The position numbers and the translations under genes are program-made. Source: Ruminococcus flavefaciens AE3010 (GTDB lineage Bacteria > Bacillota > Clostridia > Oscillospirales > Ruminococcaceae). From it: a stretch of 64,000 nt of DNA. This document shows, piece after piece, positions 16,696 to 26,332 of the stretch. The notes under the pieces were generated by a model that had not been told where the DNA came from, made no database searches, and saw nothing but the letters and a program-made list of their open reading frames with translations. Position 1 is the first letter of the stretch, and each line of letters begins with the position of its first letter. The stretch lies in assembly GCF_000526795.1 (NCBI RefSeq), contig NZ_JAGT01000001.1:1015001-1079000 (forward strand), written 5' to 3'.

Positions 16696-17259
16696 ATGGT
16701 TTTATTTGTAAACGCCTGTGTCCGTGCTGATCATTCCAGAACACTAAGACTAGCTGATGTATTGCTCAGACAATTAAATGAGCCTTTCACCGAGCTTGTT
16801 CTGTCTGATATTGCTTTTCAGCCTGTGGATTATTCATATATACAGACACGTGACTTATTGCTGTCAGAAGGCAATTATATACATCCTATGTTTGAGCTTG
16901 CCAGACAGTTCGCAGCAGCAGATACAATCGTGATCGCTGCTCCCTTCTGGGATCTGTCGTTTCCTGCAATGCTGAAGCAGTATTTTGAACAGATAAATGC
17001 AATCGGTATCACTTTTAAGTATTCTGCAGAAGGCTATCCAGTCGGCCTATGCAAAGCAAAGAAACTGTATTATGTAACAACTGCCGGAGGTATGTTCTTC
17101 CCCGAAGAATACGGATTCGGATACATTCGTGCACTGGCAGAAAACTTCTATGGTATAAAAGACTGTATTATGTTCAAGGCTTTAGGTCTTGATATCGAAG
17201 GTGCTGACGAAGAGCAGATACTACTCGAATGTGAAAAGCAAATTCGTGAAAGCATTTAA
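16696..17259 (+). CDS. NAD(P)H-dependent oxidoreductase, flavodoxin-like fold
   Basis: 187 aa from the ATG at 16696 after GGGGGACT. The start MVLFVNACVRADHSRTLRLA and the blocks IVIAAPFWDLSFPAMLKQYF and KKLYYVTTAGG match the Flavodoxin_2 family (FMN azoreductase and quinone reductase types), in which these loops bind FMN. It probably transfers two electrons from NAD(P)H to quinones or azo compounds. It ends 66 bp before a strong terminator shared with the polysaccharide operon. Confidence 0.85.
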   Translation: MVLFVNACVRADHSRTLRLADVLLRQLNEPFTELVLSDIAFQPVDYSYIQTRDLLLSEGNYIHPMFELARQFAAADTIVIAAPFWDLSFPAMLKQYFEQINAIGITFKYSAEGYPVGLCKAKKLYYVTTAGGMFFPEEYGFGYIRALAENFYGIKDCIMFKALGLDIEGADEEQILLECEKQIRESI

Positions 17260-17325
17260 ATAAGCAGAAAGGTTTCACAAGCTAAACCGTTACGGCTTTA
17301 ATCATTAAAGTGCGACCGTATAAGA

Positions 17326-17361
17326 ACCCCCCCGATGGATGTTATTTTTCATCGGGGGGGT
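17326..17361. terminator. Strong bidirectional terminator
   Basis: ACCCCCCCGATG and CATCGGGGGGGT form a perfect 12-bp stem around GATGTTATTTTT, between the convergent reductase gene and the end of the polysaccharide operon. Confidence 0.85.
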
Positions 17362-17373
17362 CTTATAGGTATA

Positions 17374-18813
17374 TTACTCCGCTCCGTAACCAAATATTAC
17401 TGCAAATACCGTTCTGATAACGCATAGAATGTCTATATAGATTGAAAAATGTTTGATATAGTAATACTCCAATTCCAATCTTTGACGATAATCGATATTT
17501 GACCTTCCGTTACATGCCCACCAACCTGTTATTCCTGGTTTTACTCTCTGATAAAGCTTAAGTCCGTTGTGCGCCTCAAGTTCACCTTCAATCAGTGGTC
17601 GAGGCCCTACAAGGCTCATATCCCCTTTTATCAGATTTATAGCTTGTGGCAGTTCATCAATAGATGTTTTTCTGAGGAAGGCTCCTACTTTAGTTATTCG
17701 CGGATCATTTGTGAGTTTCTGGTTCAGTTCCCATTCGGTTCGATATTTTTCATCTTTAAGTAACTCCGCAAGCTTTTTATCAGCGTTAGGAACCATCGTT
17801 CTGAACTTTAGTATCTTAATGTTTTTCCCGTTTTTACCGACTCTTTTTTGCGTATAAAAAATATCTGCCTTGTCTCCTGAAAGCAGATAACTGATCTTTA
17901 TAAAAAAGATAATTGGTATAAGAAGCACAAGAACTATGAGACCGAACAAAATGTCCAGCATTCGTTTAATTACAAGATACATGAGCTGACTAAGACTGAA
18001 TGTGAAAGCTCCAACACTCAATGTCTTATAAATGCCAACATTGCTTACAAACTGGTCTTCTGTCTGCATTCCGACCGTTGATTCAACACTTATATGAACA
18101 CCCACGGCATTTTCTATAAGCTTACGATAATCTTCCGTTTTAATCGATGAAGGAGGAACTGCAAGCAATACATCGGTTATATTATTCTTTATAATATGGT
18201 CAGCAAAATCAGAATTGGTAATCGGAATCTCCCTGTATTCAGTTAATTCAGTATTATCAGTCAGATACATACCTCTAACTTCAAAAGAGTCAGAAGCTTC
18301 AGAATTGATATTGGCAAGAATCGCATCTATATTGTTTTTTTCGGCTATGACAAATAAAGTACTCGGTTTTTTGGGTTTGATTTTGATTTTTCCGGATACT
18401 ATGAGTTTTTTCCACATATACTTCATGTTAAGTGAAAACATAAAATAAAAAACATATGTTAGAATAAATACTGTTCTTGAATAATCTTCTCCGCGTTTAA
18501 AGATGTACAGGATCATAGCTACTGAGATTGAATTATATATGGTCAACCGAAATGCCTGGATTATTTCCATATAGTATCTCCGCTTAAATATTTTGCCATA
18601 TGAATTCATAACAAAAGTAAATAATACATCTGCAGCAGTTATCAAAAATACGAGACGTGTCCAAACTACATTAGACCAAATTTCACTTTTTACGAACCAA
18701 AAGCCATGAAATTTGATCAGAAAAGCTACAGTAAACGAAATAAGCAAAGCAAACAAATCAACTATCAAAAAATCAATATGTCTGAGCCATGGATACTTAC
18801 TTTGTGTGTGCAT
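17374..18813 (-). CDS. Polyprenyl-phosphate hexose-1-phosphate transferase (WbaP-like)
   Basis: 479 aa. The N-terminal half has several membrane helices and a CoA-binding-like domain. The C-terminal half is the bacterial sugar transferase domain (PF02397): KRMLDILFGLIVLVLL, LKFRTMVPNADK, TSIDELPQAINLIKGDMSLV, GPRPL and KPGITGWWACNGRSNIDYRQ. It should start each repeat unit by moving a sugar phosphate from a UDP-sugar to undecaprenyl phosphate on the inner face of the membrane. It is the last gene of the operon. The ATG at 18813 is preceded by AGGTGG. Confidence 0.93.
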   Translation of the reverse strand: MHTQSKYPWLRHIDFLIVDLFALLISFTVAFLIKFHGFWFVKSEIWSNVVWTRLVFLITAADVLFTFVMNSYGKIFKRRYYMEIIQAFRLTIYNSISVAMILYIFKRGEDYSRTVFILTYVFYFMFSLNMKYMWKKLIVSGKIKIKPKKPSTLFVIAEKNNIDAILANINSEASDSFEVRGMYLTDNTELTEYREIPITNSDFADHIIKNNITDVLLAVPPSSIKTEDYRKLIENAVGVHISVESTVGMQTEDQFVSNVGIYKTLSVGAFTFSLSQLMYLVIKRMLDILFGLIVLVLLIPIIFFIKISYLLSGDKADIFYTQKRVGKNGKNIKILKFRTMVPNADKKLAELLKDEKYRTEWELNQKLTNDPRITKVGAFLRKTSIDELPQAINLIKGDMSLVGPRPLIEGELEAHNGLKLYQRVKPGITGWWACNGRSNIDYRQRLELEYYYIKHFSIYIDILCVIRTVFAVIFGYGAE

Positions 18814-19052
18814 TTATACACCACCTATCTTTATTAAAAATGCGTTATTATTAATAACCACATATATTCCCATAATATATAATAACCAAAATATTAAATA
18901 ATACAAATAATATTTTATCACAAAATGCGCAAAATGTCAACTGTAAATGCTAATATAACGATTGGTTATGACAAATGAATCAGGAGCTCTCGATTATACG
19001 TCTTGCAAAATCAGCAACAAATTCAATTCTCAATTTCTATATATCATTTTAT

Positions 19053-20309
19053 CTATGGAACAAGTTCATCAAATCCCTGCAATACACTATCCCATAAATG
19101 ATGAGTCCTTACATATCTCTGACCAGCTTCACCAACTTTTCTTGCATATTCTTTATCGGATAACAGTTTATTAACAGCCTTTATCATTTCTTTATAATTA
19201 TCAACAACAACTATTTCATATCCATTCTCTGCTGAAATTCCCTCAGCTCCAATACTATTCGTTACAACAGGCAATCCCATCGCCATTGCTTCAAGTATCT
19301 TTGTTTTAATTCCGCTTCCATATGATATAGGCGATAGGAACACTGAACATTGCTTTACGTAAAGACGAATATCCTCTACCATGCCTGTAAATTCAACATT
19401 ATTACTTTGTAAAGACTCTATTAATTCTTTTGGTGCTTTTCCTACAGCTAACAGTTTTACTTCTGAAGGTAGCCCAGGAAGAATATTATTTATAATTATT
19501 TTTAATGAATCGATATTCGGTGTATACCCAAAATTACCAACAAAAGCAATATAATTATTATTCTTGTCTACTTGTATTTCTTCAGAAAAATAATCATAAT
19601 CTACTCCAAGGGTTACTGTGACACATTTAAAAAAACCAAGCCTTTTATTCAATTCCTTTGTTTCGTTCTCCGATACAAATATAACATGGTCATACTGTTT
19701 AGAATAGGAAGCCTCTGCAGAATCCAATCGTTTAATCTCAGACTTTAACACTATTTTTTTTACTTTAGGAACAACATACTTATTTACGAATCCAGGTAAA
19801 AACTTACTGAATTGTCCCAAAAAATTCTCACCGGAATTATCATTTTTAAGAGTTCGGCGATACCTTTTTGATAACAAGTCATCCATATCCAGGATTTTAA
19901 CGCAATCTTCATTACTAAACGCCTTGATATACGGAGCAGTCCTGATCATATCCGTTATTATTACCCTGAATTTATGCTTTTTATAGTATTCTTTTATTCG
20001 TTTTTCGTTAGATTTACTCAGCATTAATGAGCATTGTAAGGGCATCGTATCTCCTAAAAATGATTTAAAAAACAAGTTAGTTATAATTTCAGTCTTTTTT
20101 AATTTTTTAGCAAATTTTATTTCTTTAATAAAGTTCGGTTTGTTCTTAATACATTCTTCTTTATCTTGATCGGCTTCCAAAAAAGAATACAAATATATGT
20201 CATAGCCGTATTTTTCATGAAGCCCTTTGCAATAATAATAAAGAGAAACCTTTCTTCCACTGTTTGCCGGCCAAAAGATCCTTGTAGTGATAAATAATAA
20301 TTTCTTCAT
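19053..20309 (-). CDS. Glycosyltransferase family 4 (GT-B)
   Basis: 418 aa. The N-terminus MKKLLFITTRIFWPANSGRK is typical of GT4 enzymes. The C-terminal donor-binding half has IAFVGNFGYTPNIDSL, the E-x7-E type motif in SPISYGSGIKTKILEAMAMG and LPVVTNSIGAEGI. It should add one sugar to the growing repeat unit on the cytoplasmic side; donor and acceptor are unknown. A 119-bp AT-rich gap separates it from the SDR gene upstream, and a 239-bp gap without a gene lies downstream before the priming transferase. Confidence 0.9.
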   Translation of the reverse strand: MKKLLFITTRIFWPANSGRKVSLYYYCKGLHEKYGYDIYLYSFLEADQDKEECIKNKPNFIKEIKFAKKLKKTEIITNLFFKSFLGDTMPLQCSLMLSKSNEKRIKEYYKKHKFRVIITDMIRTAPYIKAFSNEDCVKILDMDDLLSKRYRRTLKNDNSGENFLGQFSKFLPGFVNKYVVPKVKKIVLKSEIKRLDSAEASYSKQYDHVIFVSENETKELNKRLGFFKCVTVTLGVDYDYFSEEIQVDKNNNYIAFVGNFGYTPNIDSLKIIINNILPGLPSEVKLLAVGKAPKELIESLQSNNVEFTGMVEDIRLYVKQCSVFLSPISYGSGIKTKILEAMAMGLPVVTNSIGAEGISAENGYEIVVVDNYKEMIKAVNKLLSDKEYARKVGEAGQRYVRTHHLWDSVLQGFDELVP

Positions 20310-20428
20310 AAATCATTCCCCTATCTTCATAATCAGCGGTTAATTGAAGCTATGTATTGGAACTGTTTTGTATAGATGGTAACGCGCTTCGAAATATATT
20401 GAATGAACTAAGAGTGTTTAACAACCTG

Positions 20429-21340
20429 TTACCCCAAAACTAACCGTTTTATTCCCTCATCAAAATCTATTTCCGGTTTCCACCCCGTATCATGATTAAG
20501 TAAAGTAATATCGGCACATAGATTCATAACTTCTGTGCCTTTATAAGGAATATCACCTATTCCAAGTTCAGCATAAGGATTCACGATATCCCTTATCGCA
20601 TATATAAATTCCTTGAGTTGCCTTGGCTGCCCACTTCCGAGACAGTATACCTTCTGACCTACTGACTTTTCTCCTATAAGGTAAAATGCTCTTGCCGCGT
20701 CGTCACAATGCAGATATTCCCATCTTTGAAGTGCAGGTGTGAATGACATTCGTTCGCCTGCCTTCATTTTCTGAACAGCGTTGCTGATCATTGAAGTGTT
20801 TTTGTCATACAATCCAAAAACACTGAAAATTCTTACCCAGAAACATGATATATCTATCTTTCTTGCTTCAGCAAGTGCAAGCTGTCCAGCTGCAAACTTG
20901 GCGATGCCATAAGGTATAACCGGCTTAGTGGGACTTTCCTCACTGATTTCAGGAACATCAAGTCTGCCGTATTCAGCCTGTGAACCAGCACCTACGAATT
21001 TTACACAGCCAAGAGTCTTTGCGGCTGCTAGAGCATTCAATGTGTAAATAATGTTGTTTGCCTGCCCAACTGTACTTTTTTCGCGTGTCGCACCTGTTCC
21101 GTCCCATGCAATATGAAAAAAAACATCGCACTTATCATTGATAAGGTCAGTAAGCTTGCCGTAGCCGGACACTTCACTCTCAACTATAGTAATTCTCTCG
21201 TCATGCGGAAGCCTTGAAATATTTTGGCTATCAGGTCTTACAACAGCATAGATTCTTTTTACATCATTTCTAAGATACTCTCTTATAATAGCTGTGCCAA
21301 TCATACTTGTAGCACCTGTAACGATTATTGTTTTATTCAT
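20429..21340 (-). CDS. SDR-family NAD(P)-dependent reductase/epimerase for a CDP-sugar
   Basis: 303 aa. Rossmann motif TGATSMIG at 8-15, Ser-rich active-site strand VGAGSQAEYG, and Y144-G-I-A-K148 as the catalytic YxxxK. It belongs to the extended SDR group that contains CDP-abequose and CDP-paratose synthases (RfbJ/RfbS type). It starts 11 nt after the ThDP enzyme gene and follows rfbFGH, so it most likely reduces the keto group of the branched product, as YerF does in CDP-yersiniose synthesis. That assignment is inferred from context; epimerase or 4-ketoreductase activity is also possible. Confidence 0.8.
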   Translation of the reverse strand: MNKTIIVTGATSMIGTAIIREYLRNDVKRIYAVVRPDSQNISRLPHDERITIVESEVSGYGKLTDLINDKCDVFFHIAWDGTGATREKSTVGQANNIIYTLNALAAAKTLGCVKFVGAGSQAEYGRLDVPEISEESPTKPVIPYGIAKFAAGQLALAEARKIDISCFWVRIFSVFGLYDKNTSMISNAVQKMKAGERMSFTPALQRWEYLHCDDAARAFYLIGEKSVGQKVYCLGSGQPRQLKEFIYAIRDIVNPYAELGIGDIPYKGTEVMNLCADITLLNHDTGWKPEIDFDEGIKRLVLG

Positions 21341-21351
21341 CGTTCACATCC

Positions 21352-23133
21352 TCAGATATACATATTACTTTCGAGTTCTTCCTTTGAAAGGAAAGGAGCC
21401 ATGTCTTCAAGCGGTGCTGATACCATAGAACCATCTTCGAGGCGTTTGCTTGCTGCCTTTGGTTCAGTGATCTGCTCAGTTGAAAGCATCATTTCGCAGA
21501 TACACGGAACATTCTGAGCAATTGCCCAGTCTATCGCAAACACCATATCTTCCATTTTCTCACATCTGAGAAAAGCGAATTCGTATGCAGGAGCAAGTTT
21601 TTCAAGATCAGGGAAACTCAGGTCATGGCTTTCAGGACCAACGCCAACAAGCGGATCGCCAAAATAATTATGCTGTGTCATTCTGATAGAATGATAGCCT
21701 TGATTATTCATGAGAAATACTGTGATTGGCATTTTATTCTGGACAATTGTCTGAAGTTCCTGAATATTCATCTGAAAACTGCCGTCGCCTGTTACAAGGT
21801 ATGTTTTCTTATTGTTATTTGCAACACACACCCCTATTGCAGCAGGCAAACAGTATCCCATTGCAGCGATAGAAGGATTTGTAATGAAGCGCATTCCTTC
21901 TGTAATAAAGCTTGCCTGACTTCCTGCCACTCTCGATGTTCCGACACTTACTACTAGTTTATCATCCGAACCAAGTTTTCTCGTGAAAGCATCGTAAAAC
22001 GCATATATATTAGGTTTAATGTCATTTCTGTGCTTGTCAAGCACGACAGGATATTTCTCACGCCAAACAGCACACTGTTTTGTCCATACAGACTTTTCTT
22101 CAAGCGATTCAGGAAGAGCCTCGATAAGAGCCTCAATAAGGCTCTTCACATCGTAGCATACCTTCATATCAGCATTGATGCTGTCTTTTTCAAGTTCCTG
22201 ATCATCAATGTCATTTATAATCTTATAAGCGGCTCTCGCCCATGTTTTGTAATTGAAACCCGTCTGGAAAAAACTCAGTCTGCTTCCAAGAGAAAGCAAA
22301 AGATCAGAATTCTGAACAGCAAAATTACCTGCACGGTCACCCGTACCGCCAGAACGTCCGACGTATAGTCTGTGCGCGGAACCAATAGCGTCAATACTGC
22401 TCATGCCAGTCACTACAGGAATATTCAGCTTTTCAACCAACTTCAAGAATTCTTCGTGTGCACCTGCTAGACGGACGCCGTTTCCTACGAATAGAACAGG
22501 TCTTTCAGCAGACTTTATCCTTCTAATAATCTCTGAGACTGTATCTGCTGAAATCATATCAGCATTATCATCAGGAGTATATCCTTGCAGCTCGTCAGTT
22601 TCAATAATTGCTCCCTGAACATCCATAGGAATATCCAGCCAGCACGGACCAGGTCTGCCTGTAGTCGCAATATGATATGCTTTCTCAAGAACATATCGAA
22701 TGTCGGAAGCATTCTTGACCAGTTCACAGTATTTTGTCATGTTCTGCACACTGCCGATAATGTCAAATTCTTGAACACCGCGTGTTCTAAGTTTCAACCC
22801 AGAAGCATAAACCGTTGTAGCATAACGCGCTTGTCCTGAGAATACCAGCATTGGAATAGAATCCATCCATCCACCCGCAACGCCAGTAATAGCATTTGTT
22901 GCTCCAGGACCAGTAGTAACGCAAACAGCCGCGATTCGATTATCGATTCGCGCATATGCCTCTGCAGCCATTGATGAAGCCTGTTCATTATGATTATAAG
23001 TACAATGAAGATGCGGATGATGACCAAAGGAATCATTTAAATACATTGCTCCTCCGCCAGTAACTGTAAACACATCTCTGATATCATGACTAACAAGAAA
23101 GTCAGCAATATAATCTGATACCCTTTGCTTCAT
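21352..23133 (-). CDS. ThDP-dependent enzyme of the acetolactate synthase type (YerE-like)
   Basis: 593 aa with the three-domain ThDP plan. The catalytic Glu is Glu50 in CTYNHNEQASSMAAEAYAR; the middle domain has RPVLFVGNGVRLAG; and the ThDP/Mg motif runs from GDGSFQMNIQELQTI to VFLMNNQGY. It resembles large acetohydroxyacid synthase subunits, but no ilv genes or small subunit are present. It lies 17 nt after rfbH inside a CDP-sugar operon. In Yersinia pseudotuberculosis, YerE, an FAD/ThDP enzyme of this type, joins a two-carbon unit from pyruvate to C4 of CDP-3,6-dideoxy-4-keto-D-glucose. The same role is the best inference here. Confidence 0.82.
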   Translation of the reverse strand: MKQRVSDYIADFLVSHDIRDVFTVTGGGAMYLNDSFGHHPHLHCTYNHNEQASSMAAEAYARIDNRIAAVCVTTGPGATNAITGVAGGWMDSIPMLVFSGQARYATTVYASGLKLRTRGVQEFDIIGSVQNMTKYCELVKNASDIRYVLEKAYHIATTGRPGPCWLDIPMDVQGAIIETDELQGYTPDDNADMISADTVSEIIRRIKSAERPVLFVGNGVRLAGAHEEFLKLVEKLNIPVVTGMSSIDAIGSAHRLYVGRSGGTGDRAGNFAVQNSDLLLSLGSRLSFFQTGFNYKTWARAAYKIINDIDDQELEKDSINADMKVCYDVKSLIEALIEALPESLEEKSVWTKQCAVWREKYPVVLDKHRNDIKPNIYAFYDAFTRKLGSDDKLVVSVGTSRVAGSQASFITEGMRFITNPSIAAMGYCLPAAIGVCVANNNKKTYLVTGDGSFQMNIQELQTIVQNKMPITVFLMNNQGYHSIRMTQHNYFGDPLVGVGPESHDLSFPDLEKLAPAYEFAFLRCEKMEDMVFAIDWAIAQNVPCICEMMLSTEQITEPKAASKRLEDGSMVSAPLEDMAPFLSKEELESNMYI

Positions 23134-23150
23134 AATCCATATTCCTTCTT

Positions 23151-24494
23151 TCAGTTATTTACAGCTTCAATAATAGTTTTTGCCATATAGTCTATCATCT
23201 CATCAGTCATACCAGGATACACACCAACCCAAAATGTATTGTTCATAACAAAATCAGTGGTAGTGAGATCACCTGCAACACGATATGCTTCAGTACCGCG
23301 AATCTGATTGAAGCAAGGATGCTTGATGAGGTTTCCGCTGAAAAGCAGACGAGTCTGAACATTATGTTCTTCAATATAGCGAGTAACCTTGTTTCTGTCA
23401 AGACCGCTGTCTGGGCGAACAGAAATCAGGAAACCGAACCAAGAAGGCTCACTGTTTTCAGCAGGCTCCGGCAAAATCAGCTTACCAGCTACGGGCTCAA
23501 GCGCCTTATGGAGTCTATCCCAATTGTGTCTTCTTCTTTCAATGAAACTTGGGAACTTCTTTAACTGCTCACAGCCAATAGCTGCCTGCATATCAGTTAC
23601 TTTCAGATTATAACCAAAGTGGCTGTAAACATATTTATGATCATATCCAACAGGAAGCTCACCGAACTGACCGTCAAAACGATGTCCGCAGAAGTTATCA
23701 CGACCAGACGGACAGATACAGTCACGTCCCCAATCACGGAAAGAAAGAATCAAACGATGAAGAAGAGGGTTGTTTGTATATACACATCCACCTTCACCCA
23801 TTGTCATATGATGAGGCGGATAGAAACTTGATGTGCCAATATCGCCCCATGTACCGCTGAATTTAGTTTCTCCATCAATGGTATACTTTGTACCAAGAGC
23901 ATCACAGTTATCTTCAACAATCCAAAGATTATGCTTAGCACAGAATGCCTTAACTGCCTTCAGATCAAAAGGATTACCAAGAGTATGAGCAATCATAACT
24001 GCTTTTGTCTTAGAGCTTAATGCGCCTTCAAGTTTTTTAACATCAATATTATACTGAGGAACCGTCACATCAACGAAAACAGGAACAGCGCCATAATTCA
24101 AAACAGGAGTTACTGTTGTCGGGAATCCACACGCTACAGTGATTACTTCATCACCGGGACGAATCTGTCTGTCTCCAAGTTCCGGAGCAGTCAATGCCAT
24201 GAATGCAATCAAGTTAGCGGAAGAACCGGAATTAACAAGATGCGCATACTTCACACCGATCCACTGAGCAAACTCTTTCTCAAATTGATCAGAGAAACGA
24301 CCGGTTGTAAGCCAGAAATCAAGTGTGGCATCAGTCAGTGCCTGCATCTCCTTTTCATCAAATACACGAGATGCATAAGTGATACGATCGCCGTCTTTAT
24401 AAGGCTCTTTCTTCTCCTTAAAATCATGATAGTAATCAGCCACTAATTTCTTTATCTGTTCTCTTGCTTCTTCTTCATTCTTCCAGTTTGCCAT
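23151..24494 (-). CDS. rfbH: CDP-6-deoxy-L-threo-D-glycero-4-hexulose 3-dehydrase (E1)
   Basis: 447 aa PLP/iron-sulfur enzyme. The PLP-lysine of aminotransferases is replaced by histidine in SFYPPHHMTMGEGG (His228-His229), the hallmark of E1 dehydrases. Cys197 (VEDNCDALG) and C259-x-C261-x7-C269 (DCICPSGRDNFC) supply the expected [2Fe-2S] ligands. It removes the C3 hydroxyl of CDP-4-keto-6-deoxyglucose. The known pathway needs the reductase E3 to finish the step, and no E3 gene is in this window. GGAGG precedes the ATG, which follows the rfbG stop by one base. Confidence 0.95.
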   Translation of the reverse strand: MANWKNEEEAREQIKKLVADYYHDFKEKKEPYKDGDRITYASRVFDEKEMQALTDATLDFWLTTGRFSDQFEKEFAQWIGVKYAHLVNSGSSANLIAFMALTAPELGDRQIRPGDEVITVACGFPTTVTPVLNYGAVPVFVDVTVPQYNIDVKKLEGALSSKTKAVMIAHTLGNPFDLKAVKAFCAKHNLWIVEDNCDALGTKYTIDGETKFSGTWGDIGTSSFYPPHHMTMGEGGCVYTNNPLLHRLILSFRDWGRDCICPSGRDNFCGHRFDGQFGELPVGYDHKYVYSHFGYNLKVTDMQAAIGCEQLKKFPSFIERRRHNWDRLHKALEPVAGKLILPEPAENSEPSWFGFLISVRPDSGLDRNKVTRYIEEHNVQTRLLFSGNLIKHPCFNQIRGTEAYRVAGDLTTTDFVMNNTFWVGVYPGMTDEMIDYMAKTIIEAVNN

Positions 24495-24495
24495 A

Positions 24496-25548
24496 TTATT
24501 TTGCCTCCAAAAACTCTTTTATCTGTTTATCCATTACGACACGTACATCTTTACCTGCTACCCATGCTTTGCTCCATTCAACAACTTTTTCTATTGCTGT
24601 TTCGATATTCCAGTGTGGTTTCCAGCCGAACACTGTTTTTAGCTTTGAACAGTCGAGTTTTAGAAAATTAGCTTCATGCGGACCATCGTCATGCTGATTT
24701 ACCCATTTCAATCCAGTCCCCCAATACTTTACAAACAAATCAACTAAAGCACCTGTCTGGAAACAATCATGATCGTTTGGTCCAACATTGTACCATGAAG
24801 CATATTTACTGTCTTGATACTGTATAGCCGCAATCATCAGGTAAGCGTACACAGGATCAAGTACATGCTGATATGGACGAGTGGAAAAAGGGTTTCTTAC
24901 AATGATATCTTGTCCATTGATAGCTGATCTTACGCAGTCAGGAATTATTCTGTCATTAGCAAAATCACCGCCACCAATAACATTACCAGCTCTTGCAGTC
25001 GATACAGCTACTTTTCCATCAAGAAATGAGGATTTATAACTGTGTGTAACAAGTTCAGAACATGATTTTGAATTACTGTAGGGATCATATCCGTCAAGTG
25101 GTTCGTTTTCACGATATCCCCATTCCCATTCCTTATTTTCATATACTTTATCTGTGGTAACATTAAGAAATGACTTTACACTTGGTGTCTGACGAACTGC
25201 TTCACAGATATTTACAGTACCTATAACATTTGTTTCGTATGTTCCTACAGGATCCTTATAGCTGTCACGAACAATAGGCTGGGCAGCCATGTGAATGACA
25301 ATTTCTGGCTGATATTCGTGAAAAACAGCAAGCAGGTGATGCAAATCTCTCACATCACCCTTGATATGTGTGATTTGGTCTTTAATACCACACAGATCAA
25401 AAAGTCTCGTTTCAGTTTTAGAACAACTTGAATATCCAATAACTTCTGCTCCGACATTCACAAGCATAACTGTCATCCAAGAACCTTTGAACCCCGTGTG
25501 CCCTGTAAGAAGTACTTTTTTTCCTTTATAAAAACTTAAATCAAACAT
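24496..25548 (-). CDS. rfbG: CDP-glucose 4,6-dehydratase
   Basis: 350 aa from the ATG at 25548, which overlaps the stop of rfbF in TAATG; an upstream in-frame ATG at 25569 would put the start inside rfbF. TGHTGFKG (15-22) binds NAD, and YSNSKS carries the YxxxK lysine. NVTTDKVYENKEW and RAGNVIGGGDFANDRIIPD are characteristic of RfbG. It turns CDP-D-glucose into CDP-4-keto-6-deoxy-D-glucose, the substrate of RfbH. Confidence 0.95.
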   Translation of the reverse strand: MFDLSFYKGKKVLLTGHTGFKGSWMTVMLVNVGAEVIGYSSCSKTETRLFDLCGIKDQITHIKGDVRDLHHLLAVFHEYQPEIVIHMAAQPIVRDSYKDPVGTYETNVIGTVNICEAVRQTPSVKSFLNVTTDKVYENKEWEWGYRENEPLDGYDPYSNSKSCSELVTHSYKSSFLDGKVAVSTARAGNVIGGGDFANDRIIPDCVRSAINGQDIIVRNPFSTRPYQHVLDPVYAYLMIAAIQYQDSKYASWYNVGPNDHDCFQTGALVDLFVKYWGTGLKWVNQHDDGPHEANFLKLDCSKLKTVFGWKPHWNIETAIEKVVEWSKAWVAGKDVRVVMDKQIKEFLEAK

Positions 25549-26330
25549 TATTCTTCCCATCTCTTCCACGGTGCCTGTCCGCCTTCAAGAAGTTTTTCAA
25601 GCAATTTCTTCTCACGAATATTATCCATGCACTGCCAAAAGCCTTTGTGCATATATGACATAAGCTGTCCTTCAATTGCAAGTCTCTCAAGTGGATCACG
25701 TTCAAACACAGTCTGATCTCCTTCGATGTAATCGAATATTTCTGGATTCAACACCATATAACCTGCATTGATCGGGGCACCATCAGAAATCTTTTTCTCT
25801 CTAAACGATTTTACAGCATTATCGCCTCCGATATCGAGAACCCCCTTTGACTGATCCTGCAATACTGCAGTCAGAGTAGCAATCTTTCCATGCGACATAT
25901 GATACTTTATAAGTTCATTGATATCAACATCACATACTCCGTCACCATATGTCATCAAAAAAGGTTCATTACCGATATATTTCTGGATGCGCTTGATTCG
26001 TCCGCCTGTCATGGTATGAAGCCCGGTGTCAACAACTGTAACTTTCCAAGGTTCAGCGCGGCATTCATGAATAATACGTTCCTCTTCTTTATTACGATAA
26101 TCGAATGTTATATCGCTGCTGTTAAGAAAATACTCAGAAAACCACTCTTTTATAGCCTGCTGTTTATATCCAGCACAAATAATAAACTCATTATGGCCAA
26201 AATAACTATACTCTTTCATTATGTGCCATAAAATCGGCATTTCGCATATCTCGACCAACGGCTTCGGTTTAAAAGCAGATTCTTCAGATATTCTTGTACC
26301 AAAACCGCCTGCTAACAAAACGACTTTCAT
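25548..26330 (-). CDS. rfbF: Glucose-1-phosphate cytidylyltransferase
   Basis: 260 aa. The nucleotidyltransferase signature MKVVLLAGGFGTRISEES with KPKPLVEICEMPILWHIM is followed by FLMTYGDGVCDVDINELI, which holds the metal-binding Asp. The ending LEGGQAPWKRWEE is typical of RfbF. It makes CDP-glucose from CTP and glucose-1-phosphate, the first step of the dideoxyhexose route. It starts 2 nt before the wzx stop and is translationally coupled to rfbG by TAATG. Confidence 0.95.
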   Translation of the reverse strand: MKVVLLAGGFGTRISEESAFKPKPLVEICEMPILWHIMKEYSYFGHNEFIICAGYKQQAIKEWFSEYFLNSSDITFDYRNKEEERIIHECRAEPWKVTVVDTGLHTMTGGRIKRIQKYIGNEPFLMTYGDGVCDVDINELIKYHMSHGKIATLTAVLQDQSKGVLDIGGDNAVKSFREKKISDGAPINAGYMVLNPEIFDYIEGDQTVFERDPLERLAIEGQLMSYMHKGFWQCMDNIREKKLLEKLLEGGQAPWKRWEE

Positions 26331-26332
26331 TT

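Noticed and set aside
21352..23133. Annotation as ilvB acetolactate synthase
   Set aside because: No small subunit or other branched-chain amino acid genes; position inside rfbFGH-SDR favours a CDP-sugar role.
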